Origin: Leptospirales bacterium
GTDB taxonomy: Bacteria > Spirochaetota > Leptospiria > Leptospirales > Leptonemataceae
Assembly (NCBI GenBank): GCA_019694655.1
Contig: JAIBBN010000013.1
Coordinates: forward strand, 26,440 to 90,439
Length of the DNA: 64,000 nt
Direction: 5' to 3'
Below the pieces are notes generated by a model that made no database searches, was not told the origin of the DNA, and worked only from the letters and a program-made list of their open reading frames with translations. This document shows, piece after piece, positions 34,522 through 43,229 of the stretch (the first letter of the stretch is position 1; every line of letters starts with the position of its first letter). The translations under genes were made by a program, and so were the position numbers.

Positions 34522-37500
34522 GTTCAATTGCCGCCGCGCTTCTGCGGCGACCCATCAGCGCCTGGATGATTTTAGTCGCGCTTCTGTTGCTCGGTTCTAC
34601 GGCCGCCGCCCGAATGCCCGCGGCTTTGCTGCCAGCGGTGGCGTCGCCCGGTCTAACTATCATTACGCGCTACTATGGCGCTCCGGCTGAGACTATGGAG
34701 CGCATCATTACCATTCCGGTCGAACGCCAGCTCAGCGACATTGCCGATATCCAGACCGTAAGCAGCGTCAGTCAGGAGGGAGAGTCGCGCGTTAGCCTGA
34801 TATTCTCCGAGCACAGCGACATTCGCTTGAAAATGCTGGAGGCGGGAGAGCGGATGCAGCTCTTGCGCGAGCAACTGCCTGGAGATGTCGAGGATCCGGC
34901 AGTTGTTCGCTATGATCCGGGCGACCGGCCAATCTTCATTGTTGTTTTCGAGTCGTCGACATTGAGCGTTGATCAAACGCGCGAGATTGTGGATCGAATC
35001 TGGAAGCCGCGTTTCGAGCGCATTGAGGGCGTAAGCGAGGTCTTTGTAAGCGGCGGGCGGGAACGAGAGGTTGCCGCGCTGGTCGATCCTGGGCGACTCA
35101 GCGCGTTGCGCTGGCCGGCGCAGAGGATTTTCCATTCCATTTCAGGAAACGACCTATATGCTGGTCCAGGACGTCTCGCCGGTGATCGCGATATCGCGGT
35201 CACTCTCGATGCCCGTTCGGCAGCAGTGCAGAATCTGGAAGCGGCCTTGCTTCCTTCCGGCGATGCCGCTGTAGCCATCGGCCAGGCTTTGCGCATTGCC
35301 GAGGCTGGCCGCGATGCTGATTCGCTGTCTACCGTTGACGGCGCCGAGCGTGTTGCACTGTATGTTCAGAAAGCTGGCAGCGCCAGCGGTTTGACAGTGA
35401 GCAGAGCGTGTCGGGCCGCTGTCGTCGCGGCCGGCAGCGCCCCTCCGTCGCGCATCGCCTTTGATCAGGGCGATTCGATCGAGTCCGCCTTGCGGCAGGC
35501 AGTACAATCAACGGTACTGGGCGCAGTTTTCGCCTGTCTGACTGTGCTGTTCTTTCTACGCCGCCCACAACTTTCGGCAGTGGTCATTGTCTCATTGCCC
35601 GGCAGCGCCGCCGGGGCATTTGCTTTGATGAGCTGGAGCGGAGTCGAGTTGAATGTCATGAGTCTTGCCGGTCTTGCACTGGGCGGCGGAATGCTCCTCG
35701 ACAACAGTATCGTGCTGGCCGACGCGATTGAAAAGCGTCTCGGCGAAGCGATGACGCCCTTGAGCGCCGCTTTCGACTCAGTACGGGCCTGTGCTGCGGA
35801 GTTGATTGCTTCGACGCTTACGACGATCGCCGTCTTTCTTCCGTTGCTTTTCACTTCCGCCGAGACGCGCGATCTCTACCGCGATCTGGCGCTGACCGTG
35901 TGCTACACGCTGCTGGTTTCGCTCTTGCTATCGCTGAGCGTTGCACCGGCTATCGCCGTCTCTTTGCTGGAGCGTCGCCGAGGCAAGCGGGCTGATCCTG
36001 CTCCCGCTCGCTTTTCAGGGCCGCTATCGATTGGCGTTCGCAACATTCTGGCGCGCGGCCTGCAGCGCTGGCAGCAGTTGATTGAGCTCAGCTTGCAGCG
36101 GCCCAGGCTTTGCGGAATCATTCTGCTGGCAGTGCTGCTGTTTGCGCCCGCGCTCTTGTGGCTATTGCCAGCGCGTGCAAATTCGCCATTGGACGGACGC
36201 CAGCTCCACGCCTCCCTGGATTTGCCAACCGGCGCCTCTCTGGAGCGAACGCAGACCATCGCTGCGGAAGTCCAACAGCAATTGCGCTCCCATCCGCTGG
36301 TCTCGCGGGTCACTGCTCGCATTGAAAAATCCCATGCCGAACTGCATCTGGATCTGGCCGACGATGTCGAACCGCAGCAGGCAATTGCTGCACTGCGCGA
36401 ATTGACCGACCGCCGCCAGGATGCATTTGTTTACTATGACGCCGCCGGCGAAGCCCGCGGCGCCGAACTCAATGTCGAACTATATGGCGAGGATTTCAAA
36501 TCGTTGCGCAGTGCAGCGCAAGATCTGGCGGCAGCGCTGCCATCGCAAGTCAATGGCATTGACCAGACGCTTTTCCATTTTCGCGAAACCCGCGTAGAAA
36601 TTCAACTGTTGCCGCGCCGGGATCGAATGGCGGCGCTTGGCATTTCCAGCGTCGAACTGGGCGGCGCTTTGCGGCAGCTGCTGGCAGGAATTGTTATCCA
36701 CAAACACTTTGATGGACAGCGGCTGCTCGACGTTCGCTACCGCGCTCGCCCGGATCTGTTGCGCGGTCCGGCGGATCTGCAGCAGATGGTTCTGCCGGTA
36801 GGCGAACACAGTCTGGCTTTGCGATCGTTGCTTGAATTCCGCGAAGGAGAGGGCGAGCCGCGCATCTGGCGTAAGAACAAGCGGCGCATGCTCTCCTTCG
36901 GTCTGCGTTTGCTCACCGGCGATCTGGAACAAGCCGCTGATCAACTCAATGACTTTCTGCGAGCGCGCGTTCCCTCCGGCATCAGCTTTCAGCTGAGCGA
37001 CGACTATCTGCGGCAGCGCGCCGCCCGTCGGCAGATGCTACTCGCCGTAGCCGTTGCGCTGCTCTTGATCTACATGCTGCTGGCAGCCTTGCTCGAATCA
37101 TTGCTTCGTCCATTGATCGTTTTTCTGACTGCGCCGCTATCAACCAGCGCGGCGCTTCTGGGACTCTGGATCAGCAACAGTGGTTTGGGAGTAACGGCCC
37201 TGATTGGCCTGGTAATGCTTGGCGGCATCGTTGTTAATAGCTCGATCTTGATTCTCAGCGCAATTGAGGATCGTCTACTGCTGCATCCGCCGAAAGATGC
37301 CGCCGCCCTGCGCGGCGCTCTGGTTGAAGCTACACTCGCCCGAATGCGCCCGATTGCTATGACTACGCTGACTACGCTGGCTGGCATGCTGCCGGCCGCG
37401 CTGGACAATTCGGCCGAGGCGGACCTCTGGCGTCCGCTGGCGATCGCCGTTGCCAGCGGGGCGCTGGCATCCATGGCGGCGGCAAGCATCGCCACGCCGT

Positions 37501-37586
37501 GGGCGGCCTGGTTCTATTATTCCAGACAATTGGCCGTCACTGAAAACCATAGTGAGCACAACAAATATGAGGAGCTAGTGCAATGA
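34518..37586 (+). CDS. RND efflux pump, second of a pair
   Basis: A 1022-residue RND transporter starting at GTG 34518. The layout is that of its neighbour, but the sequence is clearly distinct: first loop YYGAPAETMERIITIPVE, TM4 segment GMLLDNSIVLADAI with one Asp, and second half with LLLIYMLLAALLESLLRP. Two different RND genes in tandem downstream of a single adaptor resemble MdtB/MdtC, where the pump is a heterotrimer. I infer the same here. The gene overlaps the next one by ATGA. Confidence 0.94.
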   Translation: MSSIAAALLRRPISAWMILVALLLLGSTAAARMPAALLPAVASPGLTIITRYYGAPAETMERIITIPVERQLSDIADIQTVSSVSQEGESRVSLIFSEHSDIRLKMLEAGERMQLLREQLPGDVEDPAVVRYDPGDRPIFIVVFESSTLSVDQTREIVDRIWKPRFERIEGVSEVFVSGGREREVAALVDPGRLSALRWPAQRIFHSISGNDLYAGPGRLAGDRDIAVTLDARSAAVQNLEAALLPSGDAAVAIGQALRIAEAGRDADSLSTVDGAERVALYVQKAGSASGLTVSRACRAAVVAAGSAPPSRIAFDQGDSIESALRQAVQSTVLGAVFACLTVLFFLRRPQLSAVVIVSLPGSAAGAFALMSWSGVELNVMSLAGLALGGGMLLDNSIVLADAIEKRLGEAMTPLSAAFDSVRACAAELIASTLTTIAVFLPLLFTSAETRDLYRDLALTVCYTLLVSLLLSLSVAPAIAVSLLERRRGKRADPAPARFSGPLSIGVRNILARGLQRWQQLIELSLQRPRLCGIILLAVLLFAPALLWLLPARANSPLDGRQLHASLDLPTGASLERTQTIAAEVQQQLRSHPLVSRVTARIEKSHAELHLDLADDVEPQQAIAALRELTDRRQDAFVYYDAAGEARGAELNVELYGEDFKSLRSAAQDLAAALPSQVNGIDQTLFHFRETRVEIQLLPRRDRMAALGISSVELGGALRQLLAGIVIHKHFDGQRLLDVRYRARPDLLRGPADLQQMVLPVGEHSLALRSLLEFREGEGEPRIWRKNKRRMLSFGLRLLTGDLEQAADQLNDFLRARVPSGISFQLSDDYLRQRAARRQMLLAVAVALLLIYMLLAALLESLLRPLIVFLTAPLSTSAALLGLWISNSGLGVTALIGLVMLGGIVVNSSILILSAIEDRLLLHPPKDAAALRGALVEATLARMRPIAMTTLTTLAGMLPAALDNSAEADLWRPLAIAVASGALASMAAASIATPWAAWFYYSRQLAVTENHSEHNKYEELVQ

Positions 37587-38368
37587 AAGAGCGAGCAAGG
37601 TTAGAAACGGGGATTCATGTTGATGCGACAGACAACGCATCGGCTTCCGCAGAGTTCGAAGAGTCCTGGGGGGAGGGGGACCTGCCGCACAGTCGCTTTG
37701 AAGCTTTTCGGCGCTTTGCGCATCGCAACAAGGCCTTCCTATTTGGCTTCATGGCGCTGTCGATGATATTGGGCGTTCTTGCCGCTCGTCCCCAGCGCAG
37801 CGCCGCAGAGCGCGCTCTGGAATCCTACTTTGAAGCGCACAGCGGCGCACGGCCGGACTGGCGTTACGAAGTCGCCGATCACTATCTGGAAGAAGCGGAG
37901 CTGAGCGCCCGCTTTCCCTTGCTTGCTGAGCTGCACCTTGGCAAGCAGGGCGCCGCCGTGCTTCTTGGAAATCGCCAGGGATATGAGCGCTGGGCGCGGG
38001 AACAATATGCAACCGATACGCTCGCATATGCGGCGCTTCGCGAAGGATTGCTCGCCGGGGCCGAGGGTCGCATCTGGATGGAGGAGAGTTTGCGCAAGGC
38101 GGCCGCCGAATTTTATCTGCGCAAGCGATTGGAGAACGATGCCCTCGATCTACGCAGTGAAGCTAGCTTCGCCGAAGCCGCTGCCTACATCGCTGCACGC
38201 CCCGCCGATCCTTCCCTGCGCGGCGACCAGCAGGCTGTGACGGCAGCAGTACAGGCGATGCTCAGCGCCCAACGCCGTCAGAATTTGCAGCTACAGGCGG
38301 CGCAGGCGCGCGAAGCCGCACTTGCCTTGCTTCGCGACCGCTACGGGCCGCGTTGGAACGAACGGTGA
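37583..38368 (+). CDS. Single-TM protein, last gene of the RND operon
   Basis: A 261-residue protein with an acidic cytoplasmic N-terminus, one membrane segment at about 51-68 and a C-terminal domain of about 190 residues made of Ala/Glu/Arg-rich helices. Segments such as LRKAAAEFYLRKRLENDALD faintly recall SurA/PpiD N-terminal chaperone helices, but no PPIase domain is present. Translational coupling (ATGA) to the second pump argues for a role in the same complex, perhaps as a membrane-tethered assembly factor. I recognise no family. Confidence 0.6.
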   Translation: MKERARLETGIHVDATDNASASAEFEESWGEGDLPHSRFEAFRRFAHRNKAFLFGFMALSMILGVLAARPQRSAAERALESYFEAHSGARPDWRYEVADHYLEEAELSARFPLLAELHLGKQGAAVLLGNRQGYERWAREQYATDTLAYAALREGLLAGAEGRIWMEESLRKAAAEFYLRKRLENDALDLRSEASFAEAAAYIAARPADPSLRGDQQAVTAAVQAMLSAQRRQNLQLQAAQAREAALALLRDRYGPRWNER

Positions 38369-38377
38369 TTGAAATTG

Positions 38378-38536
38378 ATGCTTTCACTCCGCCCGATACA
38401 AGCAATTGAGGCGACTTTCGATCTCAATCCAGGCAGCGCTGCGATTCAACAGCCGCGCCATTCTGTGGCGATCCTCGATCGAAGCGGCCGTTTTCGGAAA
38501 AGTCTGGACTCTGGCTTCAGTATCTTGCACAATTGA
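38378..38536 (+). CDS. Possible small ORF, 52 residues
   Basis: An ATG-led frame of 52 codons that fits the 189-bp gap between the RND operon and the Yip1-like gene. It lacks a clear ribosome binding site, and the product (MLSLRPIQAIEATFDLN...) has no recognised features. It may be chance. It is recorded because the gap holds nothing else. Confidence 0.2.
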   Translation: MLSLRPIQAIEATFDLNPGSAAIQQPRHSVAILDRSGRFRKSLDSGFSILHN

Positions 38537-38557
38537 TCCCAATCGGAGATCCAAACA

Positions 38558-39217
38558 TTGAATATGATACTGAATGATATGCAGCTATTGTTGTCTCCGC
38601 GTCGATACTTCGCAGGCGTACAACGAACTTTTCTTCAAGCCTTAATGATCTTCTCCATCTGGTATTTCGGCGCGGCTGCTTTGCAAGCGTTGGTTTCCTG
38701 GATCTTATCTCCGCCAGCGATTCTTCCAGCAAATCAAGGCATACAGCTGCAGCCAGCGCCGCTGGCAAATCTGCAGCGGTATATCTTTCTTACGCCCTTG
38801 CTGCTGGCGCCTATTGGCCTCTCTTCGATCTTGCTTGTCGGCCTGCTGCGCTACGGAGCGCTTCGAATCTTCAATGCGCCGCGGGTTTCCCTGGCGGATA
38901 TCCAGTCGACGACCTTGCTGGCGCATCTCTGTTTTCCGCCCGCATCGCTGGCAGGCGGACTTTTGACCGCGGCGCTGATGGCCCTGCGGCCTGATCTGGC
39001 GGCCATCCTGACCTCGGCTGCACAATTCTTGATGCTGGCTGTTCTTGGCTGGCAGTGCTATCTCAGCGCGATCGGTCTTCAACTGCGATTCGCTCTTTCA
39101 CAACGCGTAGCGTGGGGGACCGTTGTTGTTCCTTACGCAATACTGTTTATGGCGCTCCTTGCAACGCTACTTCTGATCAGCCTGACGCTTGCGGCCTGGG
39201 CTTCAGCGTTTCACTGA
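38558..39217 (+). CDS. Yip1-family membrane protein
   Basis: A 219-residue membrane protein with about five hydrophobic segments. An N-terminal segment of the form LLLSPRRYFAGVQRT precedes the first TM, as in Yip1/YIPF-like bacterial proteins. I take TTG 38558 as the start because GGAG lies 9 bases upstream; ATG 38564 is an in-frame alternative. The function of bacterial Yip1-domain proteins is not known. The stop overlaps the start of the patatin gene by one base (TGATG), so the two are probably cotranslated, hinting at a joint membrane-lipid role. Confidence 0.7.
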   Translation: MNMILNDMQLLLSPRRYFAGVQRTFLQALMIFSIWYFGAAALQALVSWILSPPAILPANQGIQLQPAPLANLQRYIFLTPLLLAPIGLSSILLVGLLRYGALRIFNAPRVSLADIQSTTLLAHLCFPPASLAGGLLTAALMALRPDLAAILTSAAQFLMLAVLGWQCYLSAIGLQLRFALSQRVAWGTVVVPYAILFMALLATLLLISLTLAAWASAFH

Positions 39218-40272
39218 TGGCCATTCCATTGCGCGGTCGCCAACGGCGCATCGGCGTCGCGCTGTCTGGCGGAGGCTATCGGGCGGCGGCGCTGCATCTC
39301 GGCCTCTTTGATGCGCTCAGTGAGCTGGAATTGCTGCAGCGGGTAGACATGTTTTCCGGAGTAAGCGGCGGCAGTATCGCTGCCTGCGCATTGCTTGCGG
39401 CGCCGGATGTCCACTCCGGTCGTCATTTCCTTGCCGAATTCTTGCAAAAGGAATCGCTGGCCGTTGGCAGCGTCTTGCAATCGGTGATACATCCGTTCCG
39501 TACGCGCATCGAAGCATTATCCGGATACTTGCAAAGTCGGCTCCTGGACAGAGCCGGACGCAACGCCCCGCTGCGCACGCTTGGAGATCTAGCGCTCGGG
39601 CCGCGGCTCTACATCAACAGCGCCAATTTGGCCAGCGGCAATCTATTCTTTGCGGTAACCGGACAACATGGTCTGCCACGAACGCCGCTACAGATCGGTA
39701 TTGGCGAATGGCAGTTAGGATTTCACAACTATCCGGCGATGTCGATAGCGCGGGCTCTTGCCGCCTCCTGCGCCTTTCCGCCCATCTTCAACCCATTGCC
39801 GCTGGGGGCGGATGAGTTTCCGCAGCATCCGGGGATAACGCTTACTGATGGCGGAGTTTACGAAAATCTTGGCGTACGCCCGCTGCTTCATCCGCGGTTC
39901 GCGCGACTGGATTATGTAATTGTAAGCGATGGCGGGCGTCCGCTGGCGCTGCAGGACCGCTCCACTCGCTCCGGCCTGAGTACTTTGCTGCGCTCACTGG
40001 ATATCATGATGGAGAATATTCGCGGTCTGGTCTTGCAGCAGATGATGTCACTTTATCGTCACAGCGGCGGACCCCGCCCGCTCTGGTTTTCCATTAACAG
40101 CGCGGAAGGATCGGATGCGCAAACGGCGGAGTGGGCGGCCTCAATTGCCACAGACCTCAGCGCACTGGCTGCCGCGGACCTGCAGCGTTTGCGCACTCAT
40201 GGGCGAAAGCTTTGCCTGGCCCGCCTCGAGCGTTACGCACCCGAGCTGATGCGCGCCAGGAAGCATCGGTGA
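39217..40272 (+). CDS. Patatin-like phospholipase
   Basis: A 351-residue lipid acyl hydrolase. It has the oxyanion-hole motif GGGYRA (18-23), the nucleophile elbow GVSGG with Ser50, and the dyad Asp at about 211 in LTDGGVYENLG, the family's D-G-G/A. No signal peptide or membrane segment is seen, so it is cytosolic or peripheral. ATG 39217 overlaps the stop of the Yip1-like gene; a longer in-frame version starting at 39055 would be buried in that gene. The substrate is probably membrane phospholipid or lysolipid. Confidence 0.9.
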   Translation: MAIPLRGRQRRIGVALSGGGYRAAALHLGLFDALSELELLQRVDMFSGVSGGSIAACALLAAPDVHSGRHFLAEFLQKESLAVGSVLQSVIHPFRTRIEALSGYLQSRLLDRAGRNAPLRTLGDLALGPRLYINSANLASGNLFFAVTGQHGLPRTPLQIGIGEWQLGFHNYPAMSIARALAASCAFPPIFNPLPLGADEFPQHPGITLTDGGVYENLGVRPLLHPRFARLDYVIVSDGGRPLALQDRSTRSGLSTLLRSLDIMMENIRGLVLQQMMSLYRHSGGPRPLWFSINSAEGSDAQTAEWAASIATDLSALAAADLQRLRTHGRKLCLARLERYAPELMRARKHR

Positions 40273-40291
40273 GATGCCTTGTATCACGTGA

Positions 40292-40771
40292 TCAGGAGAT
40301 TTCGAAGAGAACTTCATAGAGCTTCATTCGTTGAGCAGGCATCAGCCGCCGATCCAGAGTTGAGTAGAACAGTTTGCACTCACGTTCGGTGTGATGTTCG
40401 AAGAGCGATTCAAACGCTGTAATACGTGCAAGTCGCTCCACAATCCAATCCAGCAAGCGCTCTGGCGGCTGGACGCTGGCCTCCGCCAGCAAGTTTTGAA
40501 TCGATTGCATCGAAACGCGCAGTAACTCGTGGTCATGGCGCAGCACACGTGGATCGGCGCCCCGCGGCAGATCGAGCCCTGCGCTCAAAGGCAGAGCCTG
40601 GAGCTCTTCCAATACGGCATGCCGATTGATGTCAGTTTGCAGCAGATCCCACTCGGCGCAAGCCCGCAGGCAGTCGCCGCGCAGTAGCGCGGCCATTGTG
40701 AAGCGATAGCGCTGCAGGAATTCGCCGTGCAACCGTTGGTTACCGACCAACAAGCTTGCGTCGGCATCCAT
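40292..40771 (-). CDS. Hemerythrin-like (HHE) protein
   Basis: A 159-residue four-helix protein. Possible di-iron ligands are spaced as in hemerythrin-like domains: His15, His51 and Glu55 (NRHAVLEELQ), His79/His81 (LRHDHELL), and His126, His127 with Glu129 (FEHHTERE). The arrangement supports an oxygen- or metal-binding HHE domain, but the exact ligand set cannot be settled by eye. The start at 40771 overlaps the RppH stop by one base (TGATG on the minus strand), so the two proteins are coexpressed. Confidence 0.65.
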   Translation of the reverse strand: MDADASLLVGNQRLHGEFLQRYRFTMAALLRGDCLRACAEWDLLQTDINRHAVLEELQALPLSAGLDLPRGADPRVLRHDHELLRVSMQSIQNLLAEASVQPPERLLDWIVERLARITAFESLFEHHTERECKLFYSTLDRRLMPAQRMKLYEVLFEIS

Positions 40772-41265
40772 CAGAATCGAGCCATTGCGATTTTTGCCTC
40801 CGCGCACAGACGTCGATAGATGTCTTTCTTGAATTCGACTATATTGTCAGCCAGGTGCAGGGGATCCGCCCAGATGACGCGTGAAAATTCACGGTCGTGC
40901 AAATCGAGTGCAAGCGTGGAAGGTTCGCCCTCCCAGTGAAAAAAGAACCAACGCTGCTTTTGTCCACGAAAGCGTTTCAGATGCTCTGGAATGCTTTCAG
41001 GAAATTCATAGCTCAGCCACTCGGCCAATTCGTGGATGGGCTCTTCGTCCAACCGCAGTCCGATTTCTTCATATAGTTCTCTTCGAGCGGCAGCGAGCGG
41101 CGCCTCGCCCTTATCGATACCGCCCTGCGGATATTGAAAGACGCCCGGATAGTGCACCCTTTCGCCGGCCAGCGCCAAGCCGGTGCGGTTGAGCACAACT
41201 ATGCCGACATTGAGCCGGTAGGGTCTTGAGTCAGCCACAGCGGATGGGAGCTTCATCTGCTTCAA
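40771..41265 (-). CDS. rppH: RNA pyrophosphohydrolase (RppH-type Nudix hydrolase)
   Basis: A 164-residue Nudix enzyme expected to remove pyrophosphate from the 5' end of triphosphorylated RNA, starting mRNA decay. The Nudix box is complete: GGIDKGEAPLAAARREL followed by YEEIGL. The preceding FQYPQGGID and the following KRFRGQKQRWFFF are typical of RppH rather than MutT. The length matches the family. A second Met three codons in is an alternative start. It diverges from the XPB helicase gene. Confidence 0.88.
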   Translation of the reverse strand: MKQMKLPSAVADSRPYRLNVGIVVLNRTGLALAGERVHYPGVFQYPQGGIDKGEAPLAAARRELYEEIGLRLDEEPIHELAEWLSYEFPESIPEHLKRFRGQKQRWFFFHWEGEPSTLALDLHDREFSRVIWADPLHLADNIVEFKKDIYRRLCAEAKIAMARF

Positions 41266-41419
41266 GCTGTCCAGCCGAAAGCCCGCTGCCAGAAGCGGTC
41301 GTAACGCCCCTTTCCGGTCATTTTACACGCGCCGCGACCTGCTTCCCGCTTTTAGCTTGACGTACAGGGCCTTTTCGCGAGTACCGGCATGCTGCTTGCT
41401 TTGCGGCCTCAAGGAACCG
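41266..41419. promoter_or_regulatory. Divergent promoter region rppH / XPB helicase
   Basis: The 154-bp gap between divergent genes must hold both promoters. A TAAAAT hexamer on the minus strand and a TTGACG hexamer on the plus strand are visible, but neither has a matching partner at standard spacing. The AAGGA at 41411-41415 is the likely ribosome binding site of the helicase gene. Confidence 0.3.
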
Positions 41420-43135
41420 ATGGCAGATATCAACAAACCCCTCATTGTCCAGTCCGACCGCACCATGCTGCTCGAAGTGGATAATGGCTACTTTGAGGAC
41501 GCCCGCGCTGCAGTCAGTCGCTTCGCCGAGCTTGAAAAGAGCCCGGAGCACATGCACACCTACCGCATTACGCCGCTTTCTTTGTGGAATGCCGCCTCCA
41601 GTCGCATGAGCGCCGAGGAGATTGTAGCAGCGCTGGAGGAATTCTCCAAGTACCCTCTGCCCAAGAACGTAATCAATGAGATCCGCGAACAGATTTCGCG
41701 CTACGGCAAAGTGAAGCTGGTCAAGGACGACACCGGCGATCTATATATTATTTCGGAAGAAAAGGCATTTCTCAACGAGATTGCCAACCACCGCACCGTT
41801 CAACCCTATATCGAAGAGCGCCGCGGCGATCAAATCGTCATTAAGAAATCCTATCGCGGACATATCAAGCAGGCCTTGATTCGCATCGGCTATCCGGTAG
41901 AAGACCTCGCAGGTTATGATGAGGGAGCGAAATATGGCTTCAATCTGAAGCATACAACAGAAGGCGGCAAAGAGTTCATCATGCGCGACTACCAGCGTCG
42001 CTCGGTGGAAGTCTTTCATCAGAACGGCGCTCGCGAGGGCGGCTCTGGCGTCATTGTCCTGCCCTGTGGCGCCGGTAAGACGATCGTTGGCATCGGCGTT
42101 ATGCAGATTGTGGGGGCCGAGACGCTGATCCTGGTCACCAACACCTACTCCATCCGTCAGTGGAAAAACGAGATTCTGGACAAGACCGATGTCAAGGAAG
42201 AAGACATTGGGGAGTACAGCGGCGAGAAAAAGGAGATCAAGCCAATCACCATCGCCACCTACAATATTATCACCCACCGCAAGAAGAAAGGCGGCGAGTT
42301 CACTCACTTCAATATTTTCAGCGCTAACAATTGGGGTCTGATCGTCTATGACGAAGTGCACCTCCTGCCGGCGCCCGTTTTTCGCATGACCTCGGAGCTG
42401 CAGGCCAAGCGACGTCTCGGACTGACGGCTACGCTAGTTCGCGAGGACGGTCTGGAAGAGGACGTATTCTCGCTGATCGGCCCCAAGAAGTACGATGTTC
42501 CGTGGAAGGAGCTGGAAAAACAGAGTTGGATTGCCAATGCGCGTTGCATCGAAGTGCGGTGCGATATGGACGACGATCTTCGTATGCAGTACAGCCTCGC
42601 TGACGATCGCGAAAAGTATCGTCTGGCCTCTGAGAATCGGGAAAAGATGCAAGTGATCGAGTGGATTCTCGAGGAACACGGCCGCGAGAACGTGTTGATC
42701 ATTGGTCAGTACATCGATCAACTGGAAACGATTGCCCGTCATTTTGAGTTTCCCTTGATTACCGGCAAGACGCCGTTGGCTGAACGCGAGCGGCTCTATG
42801 GCGCCTTTCGTGGCGGCGAAATACCCTGCTTGATTGTCTCGCGCGTCGCCAATTTCTCCATCGATTTGCCGGATGCCTCGATTGCTATTCAGGTCAGCGG
42901 TACGTTTGGCTCTCGCCAGGAGGAAGCGCAGCGTCTGGGACGCGTCCTGCGGCCCAAGCAGGGCGACAACCAGGCCTTCTTTTACTCGCTGGTGAGTCGG
43001 GACACGACCGAGGAGCGCTTCGGGCAAAACCGACAGCTTTTCTTGACCGAGCAGGGCTACGAATACCAGATCTATACGGAAGAACAATTCCGGGAGATGC
43101 GCGGCAAGGCTCGCGAAACCATCCTCCAGCGTTAG
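41420..43135 (+). CDS. XPB/ERCC3-type DNA helicase
   Basis: A 571-residue superfamily-2 helicase of the eukaryal/archaeal XPB type. An N-terminal damage-recognition-like region (about 1-185) precedes RecA-like domain 1 with Walker A VLPCGAGKTIVGI (about 212-224), DEVH (VYDEVHLLPAPVF) and the RED motif in LTATLVREDG. The second domain has the motif VI equivalent EEAQRLGRVLRPK. The start at 41420 follows AAGGA by 5 bases. In bacteria this helicase is patchily distributed, notably in spirochaetes, and is presumed to act in DNA repair or transcription-coupled processes. No nuclease partner such as Bax1 is adjacent. Confidence 0.92.
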   Translation: MADINKPLIVQSDRTMLLEVDNGYFEDARAAVSRFAELEKSPEHMHTYRITPLSLWNAASSRMSAEEIVAALEEFSKYPLPKNVINEIREQISRYGKVKLVKDDTGDLYIISEEKAFLNEIANHRTVQPYIEERRGDQIVIKKSYRGHIKQALIRIGYPVEDLAGYDEGAKYGFNLKHTTEGGKEFIMRDYQRRSVEVFHQNGAREGGSGVIVLPCGAGKTIVGIGVMQIVGAETLILVTNTYSIRQWKNEILDKTDVKEEDIGEYSGEKKEIKPITIATYNIITHRKKKGGEFTHFNIFSANNWGLIVYDEVHLLPAPVFRMTSELQAKRRLGLTATLVREDGLEEDVFSLIGPKKYDVPWKELEKQSWIANARCIEVRCDMDDDLRMQYSLADDREKYRLASENREKMQVIEWILEEHGRENVLIIGQYIDQLETIARHFEFPLITGKTPLAERERLYGAFRGGEIPCLIVSRVANFSIDLPDASIAIQVSGTFGSRQEEAQRLGRVLRPKQGDNQAFFYSLVSRDTTEERFGQNRQLFLTEQGYEYQIYTEEQFREMRGKARETILQR

Positions 43136-43229
43136 CGCCGGGCCTTCGAAGGCTCCAGTCCGCGCGAACTCCTCGGAAATCTGATTGCCATTTGTCTGTG
43201 CAGGCCGTCCCTGCGGTCAGGCAATCTTG

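Noticed and set aside
43185..43229. Upstream start for the SpoIIE phosphatase
   Set aside because: The in-frame ATG at 43185 adds residues without membrane or domain character. ATG 43230 leads directly into the first hydrophobic segment.
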